This document shows, piece by piece, positions 43,114 through 50,970 of a DNA stretch of 64,000 nucleotides (position 1 is its first letter; each line of letters begins with the position of its first letter). Under the pieces are notes generated by a model. The model had not been told where the DNA came from, did no database searches, and saw only the letters and a program-made list of their open reading frames with translations. The DNA lies in contig JBNLBF010000002.1 in the NCBI GenBank assembly GCA_050302475.1, forward strand, positions 218,512 through 282,511. The letters run 5' to 3'. A program made the translations under genes and the position numbers. The stretch comes from NORP23 sp050302475. GTDB taxonomy: Bacteria > Pseudomonadota > Alphaproteobacteria > Rhodobacterales > Rhodobacteraceae.

Positions 43114-44052
43114 TCACCTTGTATCGGATTGCGCTTCAAGAATATCCAACACTGTGTCGCGCAGCCACCCATGCGCCGGATTTCGCGTCGCACGTTTGTG
43201 CCAAATCAGATCAATCTCAGCCGACATCTGCGTCAGCGGCAGACGATAGACCCCCAGATTCAGCCGTGGTGCCAGCCGTTCGACTAAACGGTCAGGAACC
43301 GTCGCGATCAAATCGGACCCGGCCACGACCGACATCACCCCCGTAAACCCGGGCAACGTCATCGCGATATGCCGTTTGTGCCCAAGTGTCGCCAGCTCCG
43401 CATCCGCAAGCCCGAACCTATCCCCAAGCGGTGAAAAATAGGCGTGTCGCATCTCACAATATAGGTCGAGCGGGATCAAATCCCCCTCGGCAATCCCCGC
43501 CTTTGCCAGCACCGGATTGCCGCGCGCGGCAATTGCTGCGAATTGACTGCGAAACGCCCGCTGCCGCTCGATCCAGTTCGGCGTATCGATGCCACGCACG
43601 AAGGCCAAATCGACCTTGCCGGTTTCGATGTCTCTAACAATCTGATCATCATCACTGTCAAGCAGCTGAAAGGTCATGTTCAGTCCATCCGCACCTACCC
43701 TCTGCGCCAATTCCGGCATCAGCATTTCAGAAAAGTAATCCGTCCCCGACAGAATATAATTCTGAGTTGAGCGGCTGGGGTCGAACCCTGTCGGATCGCT
43801 CAGCGTTTCGGTGATATCGTCAAGAATACGCCTGACCGGTAATTCCAGCCCCAGCGCAAAATCTGTCGCGACAAGCGCCTGTCCTTGACGCACAAATAAC
43901 GGGTCGCCCAGCGCCGACCGCAATCGCCCCAGCGCAGCCGATACAGCTGGCTGTGACAGCCCGACCCGCTCGCCCGCCTTGATGGTCGATTTCTCCTGCA
44001 ACAAGGCATCAAGGATCCGCAGGAGGTTTAGGTCGAAATTCAATAAATTCAT
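43114..44052 (-). CDS. LysR family transcriptional regulator (NodD-like subgroup)
   Basis: A 312-residue regulator. The N-terminal winged helix carries NLLRILDALLQEKS, ERVGLSQPAVSAALGRLR and GDPLFVRQGQ; the effector domain spans about 90-300 and resembles the NodD/SyrM-type branch. It faces the small oxidase-like gene across a 106-base AT-rich region containing a near-palindrome overlapping its own start region, suggesting control of itself and of that neighbour. Inducer unknown. Confidence 0.93.
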   Translation of the reverse strand: MNLLNFDLNLLRILDALLQEKSTIKAGERVGLSQPAVSAALGRLRSALGDPLFVRQGQALVATDFALGLELPVRRILDDITETLSDPTGFDPSRSTQNYILSGTDYFSEMLMPELAQRVGADGLNMTFQLLDSDDDQIVRDIETGKVDLAFVRGIDTPNWIERQRAFRSQFAAIAARGNPVLAKAGIAEGDLIPLDLYCEMRHAYFSPLGDRFGLADAELATLGHKRHIAMTLPGFTGVMSVVAGSDLIATVPDRLVERLAPRLNLGVYRLPLTQMSAEIDLIWHKRATRNPAHGWLRDTVLDILEAQSDTR

Positions 44053-44056
44053 ACGA

Positions 44057-44070
44057 ATAATACGTATAAT
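44057..44070. promoter_or_regulatory. AT-rich near-palindrome, possible LysR operator
   Basis: ATAATACGTATAAT is palindromic at 12 of 14 positions and sits 5 bases upstream of the LysR start in the divergent promoter region shared with the gene at 44159. Confidence 0.35.
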
Positions 44071-44158
44071 ATTAAATATCTATTTCACAAATACATTTTC
44101 TTGCTTCATCATCGTCCCGTAACCGGTTCGCCACCGGGCATGTAACAAAGGATAGAGT

Positions 44159-44524
44159 ATGAAAAACGTCGCATTATGGTTCTTTCTGACCGCCGCCCTC
44201 GCCGTCACCCTTGGCATGATCTGGGGCATCGTCATGTCCGCCACGCACGATCACACCTTGGCGGGCGCGCACGCTCACCTCAATCTGGTGGGTTGGGTCA
44301 CAATGGGAATTTTCGGACTGTTCTACCATACGGTGCCGAGCGCCGCCGAAGGGCGACTTGCCAAGATCCATTTCATTGTCGCATTTTCGGGATTGGTCAC
44401 GATGATCCCAGGTATTGTCATCGCGCTCCTCTACGAAAACCCGGCACTGGCGATAGTCGGATCATTCCTGACACTGGCATCGATGCTGATCTTTGTGGTG
44501 ACGATCATCCGGACCCGCCAGTAG
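44159..44524 (+). CDS. Small membrane protein resembling a fragment of heme-copper oxidase subunit I
   Basis: A 121-residue protein with four membrane helices. The segment HDHTLAGAHAHLNLVGWVTM resembles the helix of NorB/CcoN-type oxidases where a His ligates low-spin heme, and GLFYHTVP adds a further His. It is far too short to be an oxidase, so it may be a stand-alone heme-binding relative. ATG follows AAAGGAT. Divergent from the LysR gene; a terminator repeat follows 40 bases after the stop. Confidence 0.65.
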   Translation: MKNVALWFFLTAALAVTLGMIWGIVMSATHDHTLAGAHAHLNLVGWVTMGIFGLFYHTVPSAAEGRLAKIHFIVAFSGLVTMIPGIVIALLYENPALAIVGSFLTLASMLIFVVTIIRTRQ

Positions 44525-44564
44525 GCCGGAACGCAACCGCGCAATTCGCTTGCTTTTATCAGTT

Positions 44565-44612
44565 CCAAAATCAAGTCTGGGGCGCCCCTGCATAAGAAGC
44601 GCCCCCTTTTGC
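44565..44612. repeat. Bidirectional terminator repeat, copy 2
   Basis: Flank CCAAAATCAAGTCTG, hairpin GGGGCGC(44579)/GCGCCCC(44599), then CTTTTGC on the plus strand. It matches copy 1 at 43060 over the flank (one difference in 15) and the stem. It lies between two convergent genes (44524 and 44614). Confidence 0.78.
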
Positions 44613-44613
44613 C

Positions 44614-45351
44614 TTATGGCGATGCGATCCGCTTGATATATTCATGCGCCACACTGCCGAATGCATCACGGGAACCGGCACCAAAGTTATATTTGGCACC
44701 AATCAGCCAGGTATTTATCTCGTTCGGGCTGTCCGAATAGTATTCTCGATTTGCTTCCGCAAACAGCTCAAACCCGGAGTTGCCAATATCGTACCCTGCG
44801 TGAAGCGTCGTCATATAGGCATATGTGGACCCCGGCCAGAATATCGTGAAGTGATCAACGCCAAGATTAATACTCCCGAAGTCATAGGCGACGCCCAAAT
44901 TCAGGAAGTTATTGGAATCATAGATAACGTTGGAAAAATAGGAATCGATCATACCGCCCTGTACCTCCAGCAGAAGGTCATTCCAACGATACTGATATTC
45001 CGCGCTATAGATTTTGTAGCCGTAATTCGAATGCGACCACACTTCTTCATAAAGCAATCCCGCACGTCCGGCTGATCCGAAATTATAGATCCCGTGGATC
45101 GACGCATAAGAGGGTCCGTTGCCGAAACCTCCGTCATCATCAATTCCCAGAAGGCCCAGATTAACTTCCACGTCAATTGCCGGAGTAATTCCAAAGGTCA
45201 AATCAGCGGCAAATTCCTTGTTCCGCTGATTGACCGGACCTTCGTCGTCCATGCCCCACGCAAAAGATATGCTTCCATCCAACAGGCTCATCTGTGCCTG
45301 CGCACCGGTTGCGGCCAATATCGTGGCCAGAAATACTGATAGTACTCTCAT
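44614..45351 (-). CDS. Secreted beta-barrel-like outer membrane protein, paralogue A
   Basis: A 245-residue protein with a signal peptide of 20 residues (ends GAQAQ) and alternating aromatic/Gly-rich strands throughout, consistent with an 8-10-strand barrel. Shared stretches with the gene at 46102 include HGIYNFGSAGRAGLLYE and AEYQYR. The C-terminal strand ends in a tail past the usual terminal aromatic, unlike a classical porin. Role unknown. Confidence 0.75.
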   Translation of the reverse strand: MRVLSVFLATILAATGAQAQMSLLDGSISFAWGMDDEGPVNQRNKEFAADLTFGITPAIDVEVNLGLLGIDDDGGFGNGPSYASIHGIYNFGSAGRAGLLYEEVWSHSNYGYKIYSAEYQYRWNDLLLEVQGGMIDSYFSNVIYDSNNFLNLGVAYDFGSINLGVDHFTIFWPGSTYAYMTTLHAGYDIGNSGFELFAEANREYYSDSPNEINTWLIGAKYNFGAGSRDAFGSVAHEYIKRIASP

Positions 45352-45415
45352 AATAAACCCCCATCGTTGTTTGAAGGAGGTAGAGAAGCATGTTTTTAAG
45401 GGATTCGCACCCTTG

Positions 45416-45880
45416 CTATTCGCCTTGCCAGACTTCCACCCCGCTGACCGTCCCGTCGGGATAGACCGCCGGCCCCTTCAGCTCCAGCTTATTGCCGAAC
45501 GGATCCCGGACGTAGAAAGAGTTCCCCATCCCCCGCGCCCCGCCATGAAACGCCTCGCGTTCGATCTCGACACCATGGGCGGCCAGATGCGCGCGCATGT
45601 CTTCCTTTTTGAAGGGGCTAAGCGCGATACAAACATGATCCACATTCCGCCCACCCTTGACCGGCGGGATCGCATCTTTAGCCCCAGGATTGGTGATATC
45701 CCAAAGCACGATCAGCTCCGTCCCTATCCATAACTGTTCCATGCCGAGGGCTGGGTAGGTATACCCGATCACAGCGCCCAGCACGTCCTCGTACCAGCTG
45801 ACAGCCTTGGCCATGTCATCAACGATGAACACGACATGGTCGATCCCGGCAAGTGTAAATGGCGGTTTGGATTTGGACAT
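45416..45880 (-). CDS. VOC family protein (glyoxalase/dioxygenase superfamily)
   Basis: About 154 residues starting at ATG 45880 (GGGAG 6 bases upstream; the longer frame is non-coding). The beta-alpha-beta-beta-beta repeats are seen in IDHVVFIVDDMAKAVSWYEDVLG and VDHVCIALSPFKKEDMRAHL, with metal His residues in each DHV motif and Glu in FGNKLELKGP. Substrate unknown. It sits between two paralogous beta-barrel genes on the same strand. Confidence 0.9.
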   Translation of the reverse strand: MSKSKPPFTLAGIDHVVFIVDDMAKAVSWYEDVLGAVIGYTYPALGMEQLWIGTELIVLWDITNPGAKDAIPPVKGGRNVDHVCIALSPFKKEDMRAHLAAHGVEIEREAFHGGARGMGNSFYVRDPFGNKLELKGPAVYPDGTVSGVEVWQGE

Positions 45881-46050
45881 AGTGATCTCCCGGTAGGTAT
45901 GGTTTTTTGTTGAATCTGTATTAACGATTAGACGTCCTGGGTGCAATGCCGCAATCAATGGGCAACATTACATGGTTTCTACACCACCGCTTCCGTCAGA
46001 TCACGAGATTCCACGTCAATATAGCTGTTCAAGTTTCAACAACTATATAA

Positions 46051-46080
46051 AAAAAAGGCCGCCCATTCTCAGGCGGCCTC
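46051..46080 (-). terminator. Intrinsic terminator for the beta-barrel gene at 46102
   Basis: Arms AGGCCGCC (46056) and GGCGGCCT (46072) with an 8-base loop; on the minus strand the stem is followed by an uninterrupted run of T. It begins 22 bases after that gene's stop. Confidence 0.92.
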
Positions 46081-46101
46081 TAATGCAATTTTGTAAGCTT
46101 T

Positions 46102-46821
46102 TTACAGCAGCACACCGTTGAGAGCGCTTCTCAGCGGGGCGTTAAACGTGTCTGGGTTTCCGCCGAACGGAATTTCGATCCCAATGCTCCAATGATCATA
46201 GGTTTCCGATGAATACGAATAGGACAGGAAACCATATTCCGCGTACAATTCGATCCCATTATACGGTGTTTCGTACCCGGCACGAAGGTTGGTGTTGGTC
46301 AGGCTGTCACCTTCAAAGAATATTGAAAACACATTCAGGCTCAGATCGATTGTGCCGAAATCGTATCCTGCTTCACCATAAGCGAAGGTGTAATCTTGGG
46401 TGGCGCCACCATCGCTCAAGATAAACCCGCCCAATTGGATTTCTCCATAAAATGCGCCGCTGGTATACTGATACTCGACACCGTATGCCGACATATTAAC
46501 TTCGCCGTACAGGTCGCCGTATTCATAAAAAGCACCCGCGCGGCCTGCGCTTGCGAAATTGTATATTCCATGAACGCCGATATACGCGCTATCATAAGTA
46601 CCGCTCGAAAAGCTCAACCCGCCGTATCCGACGTCTAATTGCGTATCAAACCCCGGCGAAACTGCAAAAACGAAGCTGCCATCAACTCCATACAAGTCAG
46701 CGTCTTCGTCCGTAAAACCACCATAATAGACGCCAACAGTACCGCCGGAAAAACTCATCTGCGCATGCGCAGTTGTTCCAGCGATCGCGGCAGCGGCGAT
46801 GCCAATTGCCAAGTATTTCAT
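46102..46821 (-). CDS. Secreted beta-barrel-like outer membrane protein, paralogue B
   Basis: A 239-residue protein with a signal peptide ending AHAQ (about residue 21), then Gly/Tyr-rich alternating strands. It shares HGIYNFASAGRAGAFYE and YGVEYQY with the 44614 gene and has the same overall length, so the two arose by duplication. Rich in Asp/Ser/Tyr and poor in Lys/Arg, so acidic. ATG follows a GGAG site (AAAGGAGCG). An intrinsic terminator follows. Confidence 0.78.
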   Translation of the reverse strand: MKYLAIGIAAAAIAGTTAHAQMSFSGGTVGVYYGGFTDEDADLYGVDGSFVFAVSPGFDTQLDVGYGGLSFSSGTYDSAYIGVHGIYNFASAGRAGAFYEYGDLYGEVNMSAYGVEYQYTSGAFYGEIQLGGFILSDGGATQDYTFAYGEAGYDFGTIDLSLNVFSIFFEGDSLTNTNLRAGYETPYNGIELYAEYGFLSYSYSSETYDHWSIGIEIPFGGNPDTFNAPLRSALNGVLL

Positions 46822-47002
46822 GTTCTCGCTCCTTTTTGACAGGACAGATTGTCCTGAATTTTTGAAAATTCACCTTACCCGTTGGTGGGAACCTAGTAGG
46901 AAGGTATATTAATGCAATCTATTTAATATCAATTCCAACAAACTGTTGCCGAAGCGCCGCATTTCGATCTTTAAGGAAGTCTATCCGGGGAAACGACACA
47001 TA

Positions 47003-47419
47003 ATGATCCGCATAAGTGATGCCATCACCATCGAGGACTGGGAACTGACCGAGAGCTTCATTCGCTCCTCCGGCCCCGGTGGGCAGAACGTGAACAAGGT
47101 CTCCACCGCCGTGGAATTGCGGTTCGAGGCCGCCCGCTCCCCGCACCTCGCCCCCGACGTCAAATCCCGCCTTAAACGTCTGGCCGGACGCCGCTGGACC
47201 AAGGACGGGGCGCTGATCATCACCGCAGAAAAACACCGCACCCAAGCCCGCAACCGCGAGGAGGCCGAGGCCAAGCTGATCGACCTGATCCAAAAGGCCC
47301 TCATCCGCCCCAAAAAACGCATCAAAACCCGCCCGACGCTGGCCAGTAAACGCCGCCGGATCGAGGCAAAGAAACAACGCGGCCAGATCAAGGCCCTTCG
47401 CGGCAAGGTCGAGGACTAA
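47003..47419 (+). CDS. arfB: Alternative ribosome-rescue factor ArfB (peptidyl-tRNA hydrolase YaeJ)
   Basis: Releases stalled ribosomes. The catalytic GGQ is at residues 26-28 in SSGPGGQNVNKVST, and the C-terminal tail is strongly basic (PKKRIKTRPTLASKRRR, KKQRGQIKALRG), which enters the empty mRNA channel. The start ATG 47003 gives the usual 138-residue size; an upstream TTG frame start at 46946 is rejected. Confidence 0.95.
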   Translation: MIRISDAITIEDWELTESFIRSSGPGGQNVNKVSTAVELRFEAARSPHLAPDVKSRLKRLAGRRWTKDGALIITAEKHRTQARNREEAEAKLIDLIQKALIRPKKRIKTRPTLASKRRRIEAKKQRGQIKALRGKVED

Positions 47420-47458
47420 AGGGCCGACGCAGACCCCCGCGCCAGCCCCAAAACGACG

Positions 47459-47674
47459 CTACTCCGCCGCCATTTCCTGCACCGCCCCGGCGGTCAGCGC
47501 CTGACCGCCAATCGCCCAGTCCCCGCTTTTTACTTCCAGCACCCGAACCCACGTCACACCGCGCAGGTTCTCCCCCTCAACGGCAACCACCGCATCGGTC
47601 ACACCCGTAATCAGGTCAGCCTTTTGTTCCGGCGTGAACACGCCTTCGATCACGTTAATATCAATAAGTGGCAT
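47459..47674 (-). CDS. 4-oxalocrotonate tautomerase family protein
   Basis: A 71-residue protein. After Met removal, Pro1 (MPLIDINVIEGVF) is the catalytic base of the tautomerase fold, and VRVLEVKSGDWAIGG follows the typical VWVxIxExxxxxWxxGG pattern with the second catalytic region. ATG 47674 has GGAGAG 5 bases upstream; longer starts are rejected since they would bury the proline. Divergent from the HxlR regulator, which may control it. Confidence 0.9.
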   Translation of the reverse strand: MPLIDINVIEGVFTPEQKADLITGVTDAVVAVEGENLRGVTWVRVLEVKSGDWAIGGQALTAGAVQEMAAE

Positions 47675-47819
47675 CGTCTCTCTCCTATAAGTCTTGATGC
47701 CTTCACCATCGCGCCGACCCGCCGCCAGCCCCAGTGTAGATCTTGGATCACCTCCGGTATTGTTTCTGTACTGGATCGAAATCCGAATCCCTCCCATAGT
47801 GATCGCGATGGAGGGTCCG

Positions 47820-48512
47820 ATGACTCAATCAAGCTACAAACAATTCTGCCCCGTCGCGATGGCCTGCGAGATTATCGAACCCCGCTGGACCCTGCTGATC
47901 ATGTGCGAGATGTCCTCCGGCTCCACTCGCTTTAACGAGATCCGACGCGGCGTCCCCGCCATGTCCCCGACCCTGCTGTCCAAACGCCTCAAGGAGATGG
48001 AGGGGCGCGAGCTGATCACCCGCACCACCAACCCCAAAACCGGCAATAACGACTACCGCATCGCCCCCAAGGGGGAGGAGCTGTTGCCCATCATCTTCGC
48101 CCTTGGCCAATGGGCCCACCGCAATGTGGAGTCCGAGGTCACGCTCGAAAATCTCGACGCGCGTCTGCTGATGTGGAACATCAAACGCAAGGTCGACACG
48201 CGGGTCTTGCCCGCCGAAAAACGCACCACGATCCAGTTCATTTTTCCCGAGCTGGACACGGGTCAGAAAAACTACTGGCTGACCTCCAAACCGGGGTCCG
48301 AGACCGACATCTGCTGGAGCGACCCGGGCTTCGACGTCGACCTGTTCGTGACCTCGGACCTCAAGGCGCTGACGTCAGCATGGATCGGATTGTCACGACT
48401 GGAATCCGAAATCTCCGCCGACAGGATTAACCTGATCGGCGACAGTTTTCTGGTCAACAATATCACCAAATGGATGCGCCAAAGCGCGTTTTCACCACAT
48501 CGGAATGGTTAG
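47820..48512 (+). CDS. HxlR family winged-helix regulator with C-terminal SCP2-like extension
   Basis: About 230 residues. FCPVAMACEIIEPRWTLLIM, RFNEIRRGVPAMSPTLLSKRL and the wing YRIAPKGEELLPII identify the HxlR DNA-binding domain (1-105). Residues 115-230 form an extra domain like those of larger HxlR proteins that carry a lipid/sterol-carrier-like fold. The start is ATG 47820 after GGAGGG. Its promoter overlaps that of the divergent tautomerase gene. Confidence 0.88.
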   Translation: MTQSSYKQFCPVAMACEIIEPRWTLLIMCEMSSGSTRFNEIRRGVPAMSPTLLSKRLKEMEGRELITRTTNPKTGNNDYRIAPKGEELLPIIFALGQWAHRNVESEVTLENLDARLLMWNIKRKVDTRVLPAEKRTTIQFIFPELDTGQKNYWLTSKPGSETDICWSDPGFDVDLFVTSDLKALTSAWIGLSRLESEISADRINLIGDSFLVNNITKWMRQSAFSPHRNG

Positions 48513-48659
48513 GCGAGGAAGTGCAAAGCGCGCGGGCAGCACTCGATCCTGAGAGGGTGCAAAGCGCTAGTTACATCGTAGACTTCGCTAAAAGCTACTA
48601 GCTAATGTCTGGTTAGTGCCAATACAGAACAGTATGTCTTTCCTGCAATTCAGTAACTA

Positions 48660-48692
48660 GGGCAGGAAGCGGCCATTCGCTGCGGATTGCAC
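48660..48692. repeat. Shared intergenic motif, copy A
   Basis: A 33-base stretch starting GGGCAGGAAGCGGCC and ending CGCTGCGGATTGCAC. A close relative lies at 62184 (26 of about 33 bases identical by eye). AGCG...CGCT can form a small hairpin. It lies between the HxlR gene and the three-gene cassette. Confidence 0.6.
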
Positions 48693-48768
48693 TGAGTAAC
48701 TGGACAGGGTACAGTTCCCACTGGTATGTTCGCGTAATGTTCCTGCACAAGCGAACGGGAGGTAAGCA

Positions 48769-49299
48769 TTGGGCAAAGTTAGCGCGACGATACTTGGGGC
48801 GATCATCGGCGGATTTTCTGCCGTTGCTGCCATTGTGCTTTGGTTCGGGTGGGGCCTATCAGAAAGCGGACGGGCGACACACATTGATCCGACCAGAGCA
48901 GACTACGTTGATCTATTGCTTACTGTCGCGACAATGTTCCTCGGAGCCGTTGGTCTTACAGTGACAGTTGGTGCACTGGTCATTGGTCTTGTCGCGTTCA
49001 AGACGCTGCGTGAGATCAAAGAGGAAGCAGCGAGCGAGGCAAAAACGGCGGCCGCTTCTAAGATTACTGAGACCATGAATACTGACCTTGATCCGAAAGT
49101 AGACAAGAAGGTCCGCGAAATTTTGCCACTCGGTTTGCAGGTAGTGCTTGCTGACGATGTGCATAGAGACGAAATTCTTACAGCACTCGTAAGAACCGGT
49201 GCTTTGGATGCCGCAGTTGGAAGAGTAATCGAACGAATTAACGCGGGGGGGCCGGTTATGGACCCACAGGACGTTGTCGAAGGTGGTGATCAAGAGTAA
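48769..49299 (+). CDS. Membrane-anchored helical protein, first gene of cassette, unknown
   Basis: A 176-residue protein starting at TTG with GGGAGG 5 bases upstream. Two membrane helices (about 7-28 and 47-75) precede a cytoplasmic charged helical region KEEAASEAKTAAASKITETM and a C-terminal tail. It is 20 bases before the ImmA/IrrE-type gene. Codon usage is less GC-biased than in flanking genes, suggesting recent arrival. I recognise no family; a membrane sensor or effector anchor for the following genes is inference. Confidence 0.78.
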   Translation: MGKVSATILGAIIGGFSAVAAIVLWFGWGLSESGRATHIDPTRADYVDLLLTVATMFLGAVGLTVTVGALVIGLVAFKTLREIKEEAASEAKTAAASKITETMNTDLDPKVDKKVREILPLGLQVVLADDVHRDEILTALVRTGALDAAVGRVIERINAGGPVMDPQDVVEGGDQE

Positions 49300-49319
49300 T
49301 AAAAAATCGGGAGGAAAAA

Positions 49320-49868
49320 ATGGACGGAGATATGCAAAGTATGACAGCTTCAATCGACTGGGAGGTCAAGTCGCCTTCCGAGGAATACCTGAACCTCGAG
49401 TCCGGGGTGCGAGAGGAGATTGACCCGTTTCTTTCTGAATATCCGGTCAAGTTGGGTGCAATAGCGAATTGTCTGGGGGTCAAGGTCCTGTTGTCTACGC
49501 TGCCACGTGGCACCTCTGGGCAAATCGGCCAAGAGAACGGGGAGTTTGTGATCCGCATTAATCGCCATGAAGCGAAGCGCCGCCAGCGATTTACGCTGGC
49601 CCACGAAATGGCGCACTTTTTACTGCACAAAAATCGGATTATAGACGAGGGCGGTTGGTCAGAAAATGTTCTACTTCGCTCCGGCCAACCGGCCAACATC
49701 GAATACGAAGCAAATCGGCTTGCGTCCGACCTAGTAATTCCGTCTGCTCAGTTGGCAAAGGCAACTGCAGATTATTCGGGGCCGATGACTAGTGAAGTGA
49801 TTGAAGACCTTGCTCGTCGATTTGGTGTCTCCACGGCTGCGATGGAAATCAAGTTGCAGATGGTCTGA
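49320..49868 (+). CDS. ImmA/IrrE family zinc metallopeptidase
   Basis: A 182-residue protein with the gluzincin motif HEMAH (95-99) in RFTLAHEMAHFLLHK and the third metal ligand Glu130 in NIEYEANRLASDLVIP. Homologues cleave repressors or antitoxins, thereby derepressing mobile elements or stress genes, and recur in toxin-antitoxin and phage-defence loci. Usually the partner is an adjacent helix-turn-helix gene; none is here. Instead it lies between a membrane protein and a beta-type protein (16-base gap), so its target is unclear. Confidence 0.92.
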   Translation: MDGDMQSMTASIDWEVKSPSEEYLNLESGVREEIDPFLSEYPVKLGAIANCLGVKVLLSTLPRGTSGQIGQENGEFVIRINRHEAKRRQRFTLAHEMAHFLLHKNRIIDEGGWSENVLLRSGQPANIEYEANRLASDLVIPSAQLAKATADYSGPMTSEVIEDLARRFGVSTAAMEIKLQMV

Positions 49869-49884
49869 GGAGGCGGGGCGAGCG

Positions 49885-50970
49885 ATGGATGTTCAAGAAT
49901 ATCTGGTAACATTGGGCATCCGCCCCGCAGAATTGAGCGGTTTGAAAGAGCTGCCGGGAACGACAAAGGATCGGCTAACCCCGCTTGTGCTGCTGGCCCC
50001 TTGGCTCGCTACATCGCCATTGTCCCGTGCGTTGGATAAATTTGAGGATTCATACTCATCACGCCCATACTTCATTGACGTGGATACGTACTACCGAATT
50101 AACGACAAGCCCAACGAGGCAAAGGAGCTCTGGGCTCGACTAGCCGCGAAACCGGCGGACCTTGAGGCGTGGTGGGAACTTCTATCGGAGTATCCGAATG
50201 CCAATCCCTGCCTGCTCATGGCAGAGCGCACCATTGAAAGCGTACAGGAACAGATCGCTTGGGCCCGGGAGCATGACCGGACCTTCTGTCTACGAATGAA
50301 CCTTGCCGAAGGGATAGGGTCCGGTATTCCGCAATGGATGCCTACACTTGTGGCAGAATTGGCAGCAGAGGGCGCAAACGATTATGCCGTAGTGTTCGAG
50401 TTTGGCTGGGTGTCAGAACCGCTCCTAGTTGCAGCCCTTGCAAGCGGTTACACCAACAGCTTCTTCGGAGCGATCCCGCCGGAAGTTCCGATTGTCATCT
50501 CATGCACTTCGTTTCCCAAAGACTTCACCCCCTTTGATGGGACCGATGTTTGCGGTTTTTCCAACCGTGATCTCCTTGCCCAAGTACAGCAGGCGACAAA
50601 TCACCCGAGGATTATCTACGGCGACTGGGGCACCACAAAGCCCCGGAGCTATGGCCATGCCAGCCCGCCCAAGAACCGTATCGACTATCCAGCAGATACC
50701 TCATGGGTCATCGCCCGGGACAACACCGATGAGGTATCATTCCAAGTTGCGGCGCAGCGGATACTCGACAGCGGCTATTGGGCAGGAAACCTAGGTGTCT
50801 GGGGAGAGCAACTCATTGAAGGGACCGCAGCTGGGCAGGCCTTTGCAATTGACACAATGCCCAAAATGTATTCCGCGCGGATCAATATCCACCTACACCG
50901 TCAGGCATTCTACGGTCACCTCCCACCCCCAGGCGCGCTGGATGAAGAATGGAGAGATGAAGATTTTTAA
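49885..50970 (+). CDS. Beta family protein (phage-type 'beta protein' / sce7725-like)
   Basis: About 361 residues from ATG 49885 (GAGGAGGCGGGG upstream). The pattern fits the Beta_protein family as I remember it: an N-terminal region with RPYFIDVDTYYRI, internal barrel-like strands (FCLRMNLAEGIG, YAVVFEFGWVS, PIVISCTSFPKDF) and the hallmark IIYGDWGTTKPRSYG with a final IHLHRQAFYGH. These proteins are found in accessory loci and phages; no activity is established. Third gene of the cassette, right after the peptidase. Confidence 0.75.
   Translation: MDVQEYLVTLGIRPAELSGLKELPGTTKDRLTPLVLLAPWLATSPLSRALDKFEDSYSSRPYFIDVDTYYRINDKPNEAKELWARLAAKPADLEAWWELLSEYPNANPCLLMAERTIESVQEQIAWAREHDRTFCLRMNLAEGIGSGIPQWMPTLVAELAAEGANDYAVVFEFGWVSEPLLVAALASGYTNSFFGAIPPEVPIVISCTSFPKDFTPFDGTDVCGFSNRDLLAQVQQATNHPRIIYGDWGTTKPRSYGHASPPKNRIDYPADTSWVIARDNTDEVSFQVAAQRILDSGYWAGNLGVWGEQLIEGTAAGQAFAIDTMPKMYSARINIHLHRQAFYGHLPPPGALDEEWRDEDF

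Noticed and set aside
48769..50970. A complete prophage or integrative element
   Set aside because: No integrase, structural, replication or conjugation gene was recognised in or around the cassette.
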